Below are positions 1 through 7,989 of a stretch of 33,797 bases of DNA, piece after piece. Under the pieces are notes generated by a model. That model was not told the DNA's origin. It did not search any database and saw only the letters and a program-made list of their open reading frames with translations. This DNA comes from Sphingomonas sp. (GTDB taxonomy: Bacteria; Pseudomonadota; Alphaproteobacteria; Sphingomonadales; Sphingomonadaceae). The translations under genes were made by a program, and so were the position numbers. The stretch's first letter is position 1, and every line of letters starts with the position of its first letter. The stretch lies in NCBI GenBank assembly GCA_002707985.1, contig PAOI01000021.1, forward strand, positions 43,609 through 77,405, read 5' to 3'.

Positions 1-320
1 CCGAGCAGCGGCGTCACGAACGCTCCCAGTTTCCAGCCTTCCAGCCGGTCGGGTCCGCGCACACGCCACATCAGCGTCGCGCCGCCGAAGACGAGCGACA
101 GTGCGAGAAACAGCGATTTGGCATTGGGCGTGAGCATCGGCGCCAGCCACGCCCCAGCGGTCGCCGCGATTGCGTTGCCCGCGCCATGCGCAATCGTCGC
201 CGCGATCGCCACCTGCAAAGGCCGCCCATAGCGGTCGGCGAGCAATGCCGTCAGCCAGGCCGATCGGTCGCCGATCTGCATGACCAGTGCCGCGATAAAG
301 GCGGGAACGAGTGCCTCCAC
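1..320 (-). CDS. TMEM165/GDT1 (UPF0016)-like membrane protein, 3' end outside window
   Basis: About 106 N-terminal residues are visible; the gene runs off the left edge. The protein begins with a hydrophobic helix carrying MQIGDRSAWLTALLADRYG, which fits the E-x-G-D-[KR]-[ST] signature of the GDT1/TMEM165 family with Q in place of the first E. Two more hydrophobic segments follow. Family members are inner-membrane cation transporters linked to Mn2+ or Ca2+ homeostasis, so cation export is an inference from the family. The start is a GTG at 320: an in-frame TGA lies three codons upstream, and a weak AGGA-type ribosome site sits about 10 nt before it. The gene is divergent from rpmG. The Q-for-E change means the family call is good but the ion-binding role is less certain. 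Confidence 0.7.
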   Translation of the reverse strand, partial: MEALVPAFIAALVMQIGDRSAWLTALLADRYGRPLQVAIAATIAHGAGNAIAATAGAWLAPMLTPNAKSLFLALSLVFGGATLMWRVRGPDRLEGWKLGAFVTPLL

Positions 321-336
321 TGCGAATCAGTCCTGC

Positions 337-360
337 CGATTCGGCGAAAGCGCCGATTCG
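337..360. other. Inverted repeat in the GDT1-like gene leader
   Basis: The arms 337-346 and 351-360 pair over 10 positions with one T-T mismatch around an AAAG loop. The hairpin sits 17 nt upstream of the GTG start of the minus-strand membrane protein gene, so it would lie in that gene's 5' UTR. I could not match it to a known riboswitch. Confidence 0.35.
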
Positions 361-449
361 ATTCGCATGCGCATGGGCTTCCTCACCGGTTCCGTAAGCG
401 CAAATCCTGCCTCTTTGCGGTTAAGGGCGCGTGAAGCACGGCCTCTGCC

Positions 450-478
450 TTGACATTTGCGCCCGGGTGGCGCATCCG
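450..478 (+). promoter_or_regulatory. Possible rpmG promoter
   Basis: A perfect TTGACA (450-455) is followed after 17 nt by CATCCG (473-478), a poor -10 box. The strong -35 and the position upstream of rpmG support the call, but the -10 is weak. A transcript would start near 485. Confidence 0.35.
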
Positions 479-481
479 CCC

Positions 482-526
482 GCCTCTGGCAGAGGCCACC
501 CTCGTGTGGGCCGCGCTTTTTGTTTT
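482..526 (+). terminator. Attenuator-like hairpins and T-rich run in rpmG leader
   Basis: Hairpin A pairs 482-487 with 491-496. Hairpin B pairs GGCCAC (494-499) with GTGGGCC (506-512) with one bulged G. The two share bases 494-496 and so exclude each other. B is followed closely by a run of five T, a G and four T (517-526), as in an intrinsic terminator. No plus-strand gene lies upstream in the window, so the element would act within the rpmG leader, 25 nt before the start codon. Confidence 0.4.
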
Positions 527-551
527 AAGCGAATTCTGGGGTTTTTGGGTC

Positions 552-719
552 ATGGCAAAGCCGACCACCGTGAAGATCAAGCTCGTCAGCTCGGAAGGTA
601 CGGGCTTCTTCTACGTCACGAAGAAGAATCCGCGCACCAAGACCGAGAAGCTGAGCTTCCGCAAATATGATCCCGTCGCGCGCAAGCACGTCGAGTTCAA
701 GGAAGCGAAGATCAAGTAA
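552..719 (+). CDS. rpmG: 50S ribosomal protein L33
   Basis: This 55-residue protein starts [11 protein letters not shown] and carries the L33 features [10 protein letters not shown], a central KLSFRKYDP and a basic C-terminus ending KEAKIK. It lacks the zinc-binding cysteines of C+ type L33, so it is the cysteine-free form usual in Proteobacteria. L33 is a small protein of the large ribosomal subunit near the E site. A longer reading from an upstream ATG at 450 adds a segment unlike any L33 and covers the T-rich hairpin region, so I chose the ATG at 552. The ribosome site is poor. The gene is monocistronic, bounded by a leader hairpin and a terminator hairpin. Confidence 0.96.
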   Translation: MAKPTTVKIKLVSSEGTGFFYVTKKNPRTKTEKLSFRKYDPVARKHVEFKEAKIK

Positions 720-764
720 TCGGCTGTCGCTTCCCGGTGCGGGAGGCGGCTGGCGCGACAGACG

Positions 765-794
765 AAAGGCGAGTCCGCGTGCGGGCTCGCCTTT
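765..794. terminator. Terminator hairpin after rpmG
   Basis: This is a 13-bp stem (including one G-T pair) with a CGTG tetraloop; its outer arms are AAAGGCGAG and CTCGCCTTT. It lies between convergent rpmG and the ABC permease gene. The flanking A and T triplets make it plausible in both directions. Confidence 0.7.
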
Positions 795-867
795 GTCGTG
801 CGTGGGATTCGGGGGGCTGTTTTCCCAACCGCTGGCTCAGCGCTAACGGATCGTCCCCCTCGCCGCG

Positions 868-1638
868 CTAGTTTTTGAGCCGCCAGCCGGTGCGGAAGAT
901 GACCGCGACGATGACCAGGCAGAGCGCGAGGAAGCCCATGGTAAAGCCCAGGCTGATCGCGATATCGACATCGCCCTTGTCGAAGAAGCTCCAGCGAAAG
1001 CCGCTCACCAGATACACGACCGGGTTGAACAGGCTGACCGTCCGCCATGGCTGGGGCAGCATGTCGATCGAATAGAAGGCGCCCCCCAGAAAGGTGAGCG
1101 GCGTCACCACCAGTACCGGCACGAAATTGAGCTGTTCGAAGCTTTTCGCCCAGATGCCGAGGATGAAGCCGAACAAGCTGAACGCGAAGCTGGTGAGCAA
1201 CAGGAACAGCGCCACTGCCCAGGGATGGTGGATGTTGAGGTCGACAAAGAAGGATGCCGTGGCGAGGATCACCAGCCCGATCACCATCGATTTGGTCGCC
1301 GCCGCGCCGACATAGCCGAGCACCATTTCCATCGACGAAATCGGCGCGGAGAGGAGCTCGAACACCGTGCCGGTGAATTTGGGGAAGTAGATGCCGATCG
1401 ATCCGTTCGAAATGCTCTGCTGCAACAGCGAGAGCATGATCAGCCCGGGCACGATGAACGCCCCGTAATCGGTGCCGTCGACATTCTGGATGCGGCTGCC
1501 CAATGCGCCGCCGAACACCACGAAATAGAGCGAGGTAGTGATCACCGGCGCGGCCAGGCTCTGCCACAGCGTGCGCAGCGCGCGCGCCATTTCGAAGCGA
1601 TAGATGGCAAGGACGCCGCGTGCGTTGAAACCCTTCAC
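868..1638 (-). CDS. ABC-2 type permease (YadH-like)
   Basis: This 256-residue membrane protein has about six hydrophobic segments after a short cytoplasmic N-terminus (residues 1-28). The region around residues 30-60, with [16 protein letters not shown], and the mid-protein [13 protein letters not shown] motif are typical of ABC-2 exporter permeases such as E. coli YadH. It overlaps the upstream ATPase gene by 4 bp (ATGA), so the two are probably translated together and assemble as a 2+2 exporter. The substrate is not shown by the sequence; homologues are usually annotated as multidrug or polysaccharide-type exporters. Confidence 0.88.
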   Translation of the reverse strand: MKGFNARGVLAIYRFEMARALRTLWQSLAAPVITTSLYFVVFGGALGSRIQNVDGTDYGAFIVPGLIMLSLLQQSISNGSIGIYFPKFTGTVFELLSAPISSMEMVLGYVGAAATKSMVIGLVILATASFFVDLNIHHPWAVALFLLLTSFAFSLFGFILGIWAKSFEQLNFVPVLVVTPLTFLGGAFYSIDMLPQPWRTVSLFNPVVYLVSGFRWSFFDKGDVDIAISLGFTMGFLALCLVIVAVIFRTGWRLKN

Positions 1639-2561
1639 CGGTCGTTCTCCACCAGATCGACAAAGATATCCTCGAGGCTCGACTTTTCGGTCTCGAGATC
1701 CTTGAAGCCGATATTGAGGTCGCCAAGCTTGCGCAGCAGCGACGGGATGCCGGTATGTTCGGCCTGCGCATCGAAGGTGTAGCGGATGCGATGCCCCTCA
1801 TCCTCCAGCGCGAGATTCCATTCGGCAAGCTCGTCCGGCAGCGTTGCGATCGGTTCCTGCAGCGTCAGCGTCATTTCGCGCTTGCCCAGCTTTTTCATCA
1901 GCGCGTTCTTTTCATCGACCAGCAGCAGCCGGCCCTTGTCGATCACGCCCACCCGATCGGCCATTTCCTCGGCCTCCTCGATATAATGGGTGGTGAGGAT
2001 GATCGTCGTGCCGCGCGAACGCAGGCCGCTGACCAGTTTCCACATGTCGCGGCGCAGCGACACATCGACGCCGGCAGTGGGTTCGTCGAGGAACAGGATA
2101 TCGGGTTCGTGGGCGAGCGCCTTGGCGATCAGCACGCGGCGTTTCATCCCGCCCGAAAGCTCGCGGATCTGCGAATCACGCTTGTCCCACAGCGTCAGGT
2201 CCTTGAGCAGCTGCTCGCAATAGGCCTTGTCCATCTTCTTGCCGAACAGGCCCCGACTGAAACGCACCGTCGTCCAGACCGTTTCGAACATGTCGACGCT
2301 GGTTTCCTGCGGCACCAGCCCGATTCGCGTGCGTGCCTCACGCGGATCGCGAAGCGCGTCATGCCCGTCGACCAGGATCGTTCCTGTGCTGGGCGTGACG
2401 ATGCCGCAGATGATGCTGATCAGCGTCGTCTTGCCCGCGCCGTTCGGCCCGAGCAGCGCGAAGATTTCGCCCCGCGCGATGTCGAGATCGACCGATTCGA
2501 GCGCACGATGCCCCGACGAATAGGTCTTGCCGACCCCGCGTACCGATAAGATGCTGTCCAT
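1635..2561 (-). CDS. ABC transporter ATPase (YadG-like, CcmA/DrrA type)
   Basis: The 308-residue protein has all ATPase motifs: Walker [10 protein letters not shown] at residues 38-46, signature LSGGMKRR at about 135-142, Walker [11 protein letters not shown] at about 155-164, and switch-histidine region TTHYIEEA. The C-terminal 90 residues form the DUF4162-like extension common in ABC-2 exporter ATPases. It powers the permease encoded immediately downstream with a 4-bp overlap. AGGGGC lies just upstream of the ATG at 2561. The DsbA-family gene ends 63 nt upstream on the same strand, so one transcript from the M48 gene through the permease is possible. Substrate unknown. Confidence 0.9.
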   Translation of the reverse strand: MDSILSVRGVGKTYSSGHRALESVDLDIARGEIFALLGPNGAGKTTLISIICGIVTPSTGTILVDGHDALRDPREARTRIGLVPQETSVDMFETVWTTVRFSRGLFGKKMDKAYCEQLLKDLTLWDKRDSQIRELSGGMKRRVLIAKALAHEPDILFLDEPTAGVDVSLRRDMWKLVSGLRSRGTTIILTTHYIEEAEEMADRVGVIDKGRLLLVDEKNALMKKLGKREMTLTLQEPIATLPDELAEWNLALEDEGHRIRYTFDAQAEHTGIPSLLRKLGDLNIGFKDLETEKSSLEDIFVDLVENDR

Positions 2562-2624
2562 GATGCCCCTGCGCAGCCGGCCCTTCAGGTAGGTACGCGG
2601 CGGCGCAGCGACAAGCGGTGGATT

Positions 2625-3377
2625 TTATTCGGCGCGCCGCGCCTCGGAAACCGCCTGTTTCAGAGCGGCATAATCCTGCGCACCCGAATAGACGCGGTCG
2701 CCCACCACCCATGCCGGCGTGCCGGTGATGCCCAGCGAGCGGGCAAGCGCATGGTTGTTGCGCAGTTCCGCCTCCACCCGGTCGCTGGCAACCGCGGTTC
2801 GCGCGCGCGCCAGATCGAGCCCTGCGGCCTGCGCCGCGCGCTGGATCGACCCGCTGTTGAGCTGTCCGGCGGCGAACATCGCATCGTGGAACGCACGGAA
2901 CTTGTTCTGCTCGGCCGCAGCCAGCGCCCAGCGGGCGGCAGTCACGCTCTCGTCGCTCAGGATCGGAAATTCGCGATAGATGATCCGCACATTGGGATCG
3001 GTCTTCAGCAGCTTGTCGATCGCGGGCAGGCTCGCCCGGCAATAGCCGCAGGCATAATCCATATAGACGGAGATGGTAACGTCGCCCTGGGGATTGCCCG
3101 CCCAGGCGCCGGCAAAGGGATCGAATACCGCCGACCGGTTGTCGGAAATCGCCCTGGCGGTTTCACGCTGCTGCAGGCGTTCCATCGCCTGCGGCAGGAT
3201 TTCGGGGTGATTGAGGATATAGTCGCGCACCACGCGCTCGATCTGTGCGCGTTCGGGCGTCGTCGCGGTATCCCCTGCTACTGCGCGGGCCGTTGCATAG
3301 AGCCCCGCGCCCAGCGCCATGGCGAGCAGGAAACCGACGGCGAGCAGCCAGGGTTTGCGTGACAAGCGTTCGATCAT
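2625..3377 (-). CDS. DsbA-family periplasmic thiol oxidoreductase
   Basis: The 250-residue product has one N-terminal membrane anchor or signal (about residues 9-33), a helical linker similar to the N-terminal part of ScsC-type proteins (residues 40-75, with RDYILNHPEILPQAM), then a thioredoxin fold with C110-G-Y-C113 and the cis-proline loop GTPAWVVG. It should oxidise or isomerise disulfides in the periplasm while tethered to the inner membrane. I chose the ATG at 3377: it follows the M48 stop by 7 nt and has a GAAGGC-type ribosome site. A start 42 nt earlier would overlap the M48 gene. The pairing with a BepA-like protease suggests a shared role in envelope protein folding (inference). Confidence 0.88.
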   Translation of the reverse strand: MIERLSRKPWLLAVGFLLAMALGAGLYATARAVAGDTATTPERAQIERVVRDYILNHPEILPQAMERLQQRETARAISDNRSAVFDPFAGAWAGNPQGDVTISVYMDYACGYCRASLPAIDKLLKTDPNVRIIYREFPILSDESVTAARWALAAAEQNKFRAFHDAMFAAGQLNSGSIQRAAQAAGLDLARARTAVASDRVEAELRNNHALARSLGITGTPAWVVGDRVYSGAQDYAALKQAVSEARRAE

Positions 3378-3384
3378 TCTGCCT

Positions 3385-4737
3385 TCAGTTCCTTCGACGC
3401 TCGCGATCCTCGAGCGCATTTTGCGAAATCAGCAATATATCCTGCGCGCGCAGCCATTCGGGCGTGTTCTCTTCCAGCCCGGCGACGGCGGCGCGCGCGC
3501 TCATCGCGGCAAGGCCGGGGTCGCCGGTCATGCTCGCGCGTTCGGCGGTCGCCAATGCCGCGCGGGCCTGATCTCCGGTGCGTTCATAGACCATGCCGAG
3601 CTGATACCAGGCAAAGGGATTTTCCTTGTCGCGCGCGACCGCCAGCCGCAGCACTTCTTCGGCTTCGGGGAGGTATTGCGGATCGTCGGTTGCGATCAGC
3701 GCATGGCCATAGGTGGTGGCAATCAGCGGCTGATTGTTCGAAAGTTCGGTTGCGCGGCGGAGCGGCACGATCGCGCCAAGCGGATCGCCGCCTTCGAGCA
3801 TGATCTGCCCCTGCAGCTCCAGAAAATAGGGATCATCCGGATCGGCGGCGACCAGCGCTGCGGTTTCCGATGCCGCCTGCTGAGGATAGCCCGACAGATG
3901 ATAGGCATAGGCGCGGGCATAATGCGCTTCGACCGACTGGTCGCTGGCCGGATATTTGCGCAGCGTCTGTTGCGGATCGTCGACATAGCCGCGCAATTTG
4001 GCCTGTACGCGGCGGAATCGCTGTTCGAGTTCGGGATCGGTCGGCTTTTCCCATCCCGATCCGTGATGGAGCACATCCTCCAGATGCGCGATGCGCTCGC
4101 CGCTCAGCGGGTGAGTGCGGTTGAAGCTGTTGTCCTGCGGAATCGCCAGGCGATATTCCATGTTCTGCAGCTTCTTGAAGAAATCGATCATCCCCGCGCC
4201 GTTGATTCCGGCAGTGTTGAGGAAGCGCGCACCGGCGGCATCCGCCTGCGATTCCTGATTGCGGGAGAAAGCGAGATATTTGCCGAGCGCGGCGCGCTGG
4301 CCCGCCATCAGGATGCCGGTGCCTGCTTCGGGCGATCCGGCGGCGACCGCTGCGGCGCCGAGCACCAGGCTGAGGATCGAAATGGTGCCCGCGCCGCCCG
4401 AACTGGCGAGCGGCACATGGCCGCCGACAACATGGCCCAGTTCGTGCGCGATGACGCCCTGAACCTCGTTCAGATTGTCTGCGGCGTCGATCAGGCCGGA
4501 ATGAATATAGACGGTCTGTCCGCCGGCGACGAAGGCGTTGATCGAATCATCCTGCAACAGAACGACATGGACATTGGCAGGCGAAAGCCCCGCCGCTTCG
4601 ATGATGGGTCGCGAAATATCCGCCAGCAGCGCTTCGGTTTCGGCGTCGCGCAGCACCGTTTGGGCGGCGGCAGGCCGGATCGCGAGGCCGAACAGGCACA
4701 GACTGGCCAGCAGCATGGCAAAGCGTTTCATGGGCAT
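3385..4737 (-). CDS. M48 metalloprotease with TPR region (BepA-like)
   Basis: The 450-residue protein has a signal peptide (cleavage after about RPAAA-Q26), a peptidase domain with the zinc motif HELGH at 98-102 and a third ligand in ESQAD (E162), and a C-terminal helical half (about 215-450) that reads as tetratricopeptide repeats. This is the layout of E. coli BepA (YfgC), a periplasmic protease and chaperone for outer-membrane proteins, including LptD. Two ATGs 6 nt apart are possible starts: 4737 has GGGGAG at good spacing, while 4731 lies 6 nt from a -10-like GATACT and would suit a leaderless mRNA. The DsbA-family gene follows after 7 nt. Confidence 0.9.
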   Translation of the reverse strand: MPMKRFAMLLASLCLFGLAIRPAAAQTVLRDAETEALLADISRPIIEAAGLSPANVHVVLLQDDSINAFVAGGQTVYIHSGLIDAADNLNEVQGVIAHELGHVVGGHVPLASSGGAGTISILSLVLGAAAVAAGSPEAGTGILMAGQRAALGKYLAFSRNQESQADAAGARFLNTAGINGAGMIDFFKKLQNMEYRLAIPQDNSFNRTHPLSGERIAHLEDVLHHGSGWEKPTDPELEQRFRRVQAKLRGYVDDPQQTLRKYPASDQSVEAHYARAYAYHLSGYPQQAASETAALVAADPDDPYFLELQGQIMLEGGDPLGAIVPLRRATELSNNQPLIATTYGHALIATDDPQYLPEAEEVLRLAVARDKENPFAWYQLGMVYERTGDQARAALATAERASMTGDPGLAAMSARAAVAGLEENTPEWLRAQDILLISQNALEDRERRRN

Positions 4738-4766
4738 AGTATCGCTCCCCTCGCGCCCGACGGCAA
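4738..4766 (-). promoter_or_regulatory. Possible promoter of the M48 gene
   Basis: TTGCCG (4761-4766) and GATACT (4738-4743) are separated by 17 nt on the minus strand. The -10 abuts the ATG at 4737 and stands 6 nt before the ATG at 4731, so a standard transcription start would coincide with the latter. Confidence 0.45.
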
Positions 4767-4810
4767 CGGCCCCGTGCACGCCGCTCCTACGATATCGCGC
4801 TGAACCGCCG

Positions 4811-4843
4811 CTGAAGCGAGGCCGACGCACGGCCCCGCTTCAG
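4811..4843. terminator. Hairpin between rne and the M48 gene
   Basis: CTGAAGCG and CGCTTCAG form outer arms and GGCCG/CGGCC inner arms, giving a stem of about 14 bp with a 5-nt loop. It starts about 20 nt after the rne stop codon. No T-run follows on the minus strand, so it may stabilise the 3' end or terminate weakly. Confidence 0.5.
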
Positions 4844-4862
4844 TAGTTTCGACGACGAGCGA

Positions 4863-7532
4863 TCAGTTGCCGAAGGTGCGTTGCCACCATCCGCGGCGCG
4901 GCGTTTCGTCGCCGGTTTCATCGGATGCCGTGCTGTCCGCTTCGGCGGCAACCGGTTCGGGCGTCGGTTCGGCCACGGGCTCAGGCGCCGGTTCCGGAGC
5001 GACTTCCTGAACCGCTTCCGGTTCGGCAGCAGGGGCAGGGGCGCTTTCTTCGGCAGCCTGCGGCGCTTCCGGCGCGGGATCGGCCTTTTTGCGCCGGGTC
5101 CGCTTGGGCTTGGCCGGAGCCGGGGCTTCGGTTTCGCCAGCAGCTTCAGCAGGTGCTTCGGGCTGTGCTGCCGGTTCGACGGTTTCAGCCTTTTTGCGGC
5201 GCGTGCGCTTCGGCTTGGCCGGCGCTTCCTCGGCGGCTTCGGGCGTCGGCGCTTCGGTCACCGGCTCGGCGCTTGCCTCTGCCGGAGCGGCCTCGGTCGC
5301 TTCTGCCTCGGCTGCGCGAGCGCGCGGGCGACGACGACGCTTGGGCTTTTCGTCTGCTGCGGGCGCGGCTTTTGCCTCCGTCGCTTCAGCCGGTTCGGCG
5401 GCAGGCGTTTCGGCTGCCGAGGCGTCGGCATCGACGGCGTCAGTGGGTTCGGAAACCGCTTCCTCGGACGTTTCGCCGCCACCGCCATTGCGGCGACCGC
5501 CCCGGCGACCCCGGCGACGACGCTTGCGCGTGCCGGTCTCTTCGTCGCTGCTTTCGGGAGCTTCCGCTTCCTCGGATTCGGTATCGTCGGCAGCTACTTC
5601 CTCGCCGTCATTCGCGGATTCAGAGCCTTCCTGCTCGTCCGGACGGCCACGACCGCGACGGCCACGGCGGCGGCGGCGACGCTTGCGCGATCCCTCGTCC
5701 GAACTTTGCTGTTCTTCCTCGTCGAATTCCTCCTCGTCGATCTCGACGATGTCTTCTTCGGGCTCTTCGACCAGCTTTTCAAAGCGCGGAGCATGTGCCG
5801 GGGGCGGGCCGGAAGCCTCGACCGACATGCGTGCCCCTTCGAGTTCGCCATCCGAACTGATCTCGATGCTTACGCCATAACGATCCTCGATCTCGGCGAT
5901 GTCGGCGCGCTTCTTGTTGAGGACATAGAAAGCCGCTTCCTGGCTGCAGCGCAGCGTGATCTGCGATCCACGGCCGCGTGCAGCTTCGTCCTCGATCATG
6001 CGCAGTGCCGACAGGCCTGCGGAGGATGCGGTGCGGACCAGTCCGGTGCCTTCGCAATGCGGGCAGGTGACAGTCGATGCTTCCAGAACGCCGGTGCGCA
6101 GCCGCTGGCGGCTCATTTCCATCAGGCCGAACGCCGAAATGCGTCCCACCTGAATGCGCGCGCGATCGTTCTTCAGCGCCTCCTTCATCGCCTTTTCGAC
6201 TTTCCGGACATTGGACGAATGATCCATGTCGATAAAGTCGATGACGACCAGCCCGGCCATGTCGCGCAGGCGCAGCTGGCGGGCGATTTCCTGCGCAGCT
6301 TCCAGATTGGTCGCCGTCGCGGTCTGCTCGATATTATGCTCGCGGGTCGACCGGCCCGAGTTGATGTCGATCGACACCAGTGCCTCGGTCGGGTTGATGA
6401 CCAGATAGCCACCCGATTTCAGCTGCACCACCGGGTGGTACATCGCCGACAGCTGGTCCTCGACATGGCTGCGCTGGAACAGCGGCACGGCATCGGCATA
6501 TTGCTTCACCCGGCGCGCATGGCTGGGCATCAGCAGCTTCATGAAGTCCTTCGCCTGGCGATAGCCTTCTTCGCCCTCGACGATCACTTCCTCGATATCG
6601 CGATTATAGATGTCGCGGATCGCGCGCTTGATCAGATCGCTGTCGCCATAGACGAGGGCAGGTGCGCTTGATTTCAGCGTATTGTCGCGAATCTCGTCCC
6701 ACAGCCGCGCCAGATAATCGAAATCGCGCTTGATTTCGGTCTTGGTGCGCTGAAGCCCGGCGGTGCGGACGATGCAGCCCATCGTTGGTGGCAGCTTCAG
6801 GTCCGCCATGATCGACTTGAGGCGCTTGCGGTCGCCTGCGTTGGAAATCTTGCGCGAAATCCCGCCGCCATGCGCGGTGTTCGGCATCAGCACGCAATAG
6901 CGGCCGGCGAGGCTGAGATAGGTGGTCAGCGCCGCGCCCTTGTTGCCGCGCTCTTCCTTGACGACCTGAACCAGCAGCACCTGGCGGCGGCGGATGACGT
7001 CCTGAATCTTGTAACGACGGCGCAGGTCCATGCGGCGCTTGCGCAGTTCGTCGGCAGCGCTGTCCTTCTTGCGCCCGCGGCGGCGCTTGTCGCCCGACGC
7101 TTCTTCGGCCTCGCCTTCTTCGCCGTCGTCCTCGGCGGCTTCCTCATCCTCGTCGGACGGGCGTTCGAGAACCTCGACTTCGCCTTCGGCGCCGTCTTCG
7201 TCGTCGACATCCTCTTCGGCGCGCAGCGCCGCTTCCTGCGCGGCATGCTCTGCCTCTTCGGCGAGCAGCGCGTCGCGGTCTTCCTTGGGGATCTGGTAAT
7301 AGTCGGGATGGATTTCGCTGAAGGCCAGGAAGCCGTGGCGATTGCCGCCATAATCGACGAACGCCGCCTGAAGCGACGGTTCGACGCGGGTTACCTTGGC
7401 CAGATAGATGTTGCCCTTGAGCTGCTTGCGCTCGGCACTCTCGAAATCAAACTCCTCGATCCGGTGTCCCTTGACGACGGCCACGCGGGTTTCTTCCCGG
7501 TGGCGCGCGTCGATCAGCATACGCATTGTCAT
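4863..7532 (-). CDS. rne: Ribonuclease E
   Basis: The 889-residue endoribonuclease organises RNA decay and rRNA/tRNA processing. The S1 domain (about 36-210) is split by a highly charged insert at about 85-185. The catalytic core has SIDINSG (Asp about 389), VIDFIDM (Asp about 432) and the zinc link CPHCEGTG (Cys 490 and 493). From about 600 the protein is a disordered scaffold with several arginine-rich RNA-binding patches and two copies of KPKRTRRKKA. It ends RRGWWQRTFGN, matching the GWW motif by which Caulobacter RNase E binds PNPase, so a degradosome with PNPase is likely. The ATG at 7532 has GGAG 8 nt upstream. A long hairpin-rich leader suggests autoregulation. Confidence 0.97.
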   Translation of the reverse strand: MTMRMLIDARHREETRVAVVKGHRIEEFDFESAERKQLKGNIYLAKVTRVEPSLQAAFVDYGGNRHGFLAFSEIHPDYYQIPKEDRDALLAEEAEHAAQEAALRAEEDVDDEDGAEGEVEVLERPSDEDEEAAEDDGEEGEAEEASGDKRRRGRKKDSAADELRKRRMDLRRRYKIQDVIRRRQVLLVQVVKEERGNKGAALTTYLSLAGRYCVLMPNTAHGGGISRKISNAGDRKRLKSIMADLKLPPTMGCIVRTAGLQRTKTEIKRDFDYLARLWDEIRDNTLKSSAPALVYGDSDLIKRAIRDIYNRDIEEVIVEGEEGYRQAKDFMKLLMPSHARRVKQYADAVPLFQRSHVEDQLSAMYHPVVQLKSGGYLVINPTEALVSIDINSGRSTREHNIEQTATATNLEAAQEIARQLRLRDMAGLVVIDFIDMDHSSNVRKVEKAMKEALKNDRARIQVGRISAFGLMEMSRQRLRTGVLEASTVTCPHCEGTGLVRTASSAGLSALRMIEDEAARGRGSQITLRCSQEAAFYVLNKKRADIAEIEDRYGVSIEISSDGELEGARMSVEASGPPPAHAPRFEKLVEEPEEDIVEIDEEEFDEEEQQSSDEGSRKRRRRRRGRRGRGRPDEQEGSESANDGEEVAADDTESEEAEAPESSDEETGTRKRRRRGRRGGRRNGGGGETSEEAVSEPTDAVDADASAAETPAAEPAEATEAKAAPAADEKPKRRRRPRARAAEAEATEAAPAEASAEPVTEAPTPEAAEEAPAKPKRTRRKKAETVEPAAQPEAPAEAAGETEAPAPAKPKRTRRKKADPAPEAPQAAEESAPAPAAEPEAVQEVAPEPAPEPVAEPTPEPVAAEADSTASDETGDETPRRGWWQRTFGN

Positions 7533-7810
7533 TTATTATTCTCCGGGCGCGCCGGCCTTTCGGCAAATTCGGCGCGCGGGGTACGGGGCTCGCCGGCCAG
7601 ATGCCGGCGATGCTGGTTTTCTGAAACGTGTCTGCAGCATCGGCACGTCCGGACCTGCGGCCCGGATGCTCCGCCTCGCCCACGCGCAATGCCGTGGCGG
7701 CAATGCGTTCGTGACTCGGGGGAAATTGCCTCATGCAGCGTCAACCTGATTTGTCGCGCCGGAGGAGCCGGCTGCGACCGATGGAATTCGCAAGATGCGA
7801 AACCACTAAC
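7533..7810 (-). promoter_or_regulatory. Structured 5' leader of rne (predicted)
   Basis: The predicted transcript start near 7810 leaves a leader of about 280 nt. It holds clear hairpins at 7547-7577 (7-bp outer stem), 7590-7610 (perfect 8-bp stem), 7649-7665, 7681-7713 (stems of 4, 4 and 5 bp stacked with small interruptions), 7758-7772 (5-bp stem whose loop reads CUCCU in the RNA) and 7787-7801. An A/U-rich single-stranded stretch precedes the start codon. E. coli RNase E controls its own synthesis through cleavage of a structured 361-nt leader; a similar role here is an inference. No gene is evident in this gap. Confidence 0.55.
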
Positions 7811-7816
7811 CACCGA

Positions 7817-7845
7817 TGCCTAGCACCGCCGGGGGAACGCGGCAA
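7817..7845 (-). promoter_or_regulatory. Possible rne promoter
   Basis: TTGCCG (7840-7845) and TAGGCA (7817-7822) are 17 nt apart on the minus strand. They place the transcription start at about 7810, 278 nt before the rne start codon. Confidence 0.45.
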
Positions 7846-7905
7846 CTGCTCCATGCATTGGAGACAATGGGCATTTCATGGTGACCAAGGCGTTAACTGC
7901 CCCTG

Positions 7906-7936
7906 TTGACAGTGATTTGAGGGGCGTTGGGCTAAT
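7906..7936 (+). promoter_or_regulatory. Possible promoter of the amidase gene
   Basis: A perfect TTGACA (7906-7911) is followed after 19 nt by GCTAAT (7931-7936). The spacing is long. It would drive the amidase gene starting at 7990 and diverges from the rne promoter. Confidence 0.35.
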
Positions 7937-7989
7937 CCATCGAAGGTCAGGGATCGAAAGCGTATCGAGTAACAAGAGTATCCCCTATT

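Noticed and set aside
321..440. A known riboswitch (manganese or cobalamin) before the GDT1-like gene
   Set aside because: A hairpin is present, but I could not match the conserved cores of these riboswitch classes.
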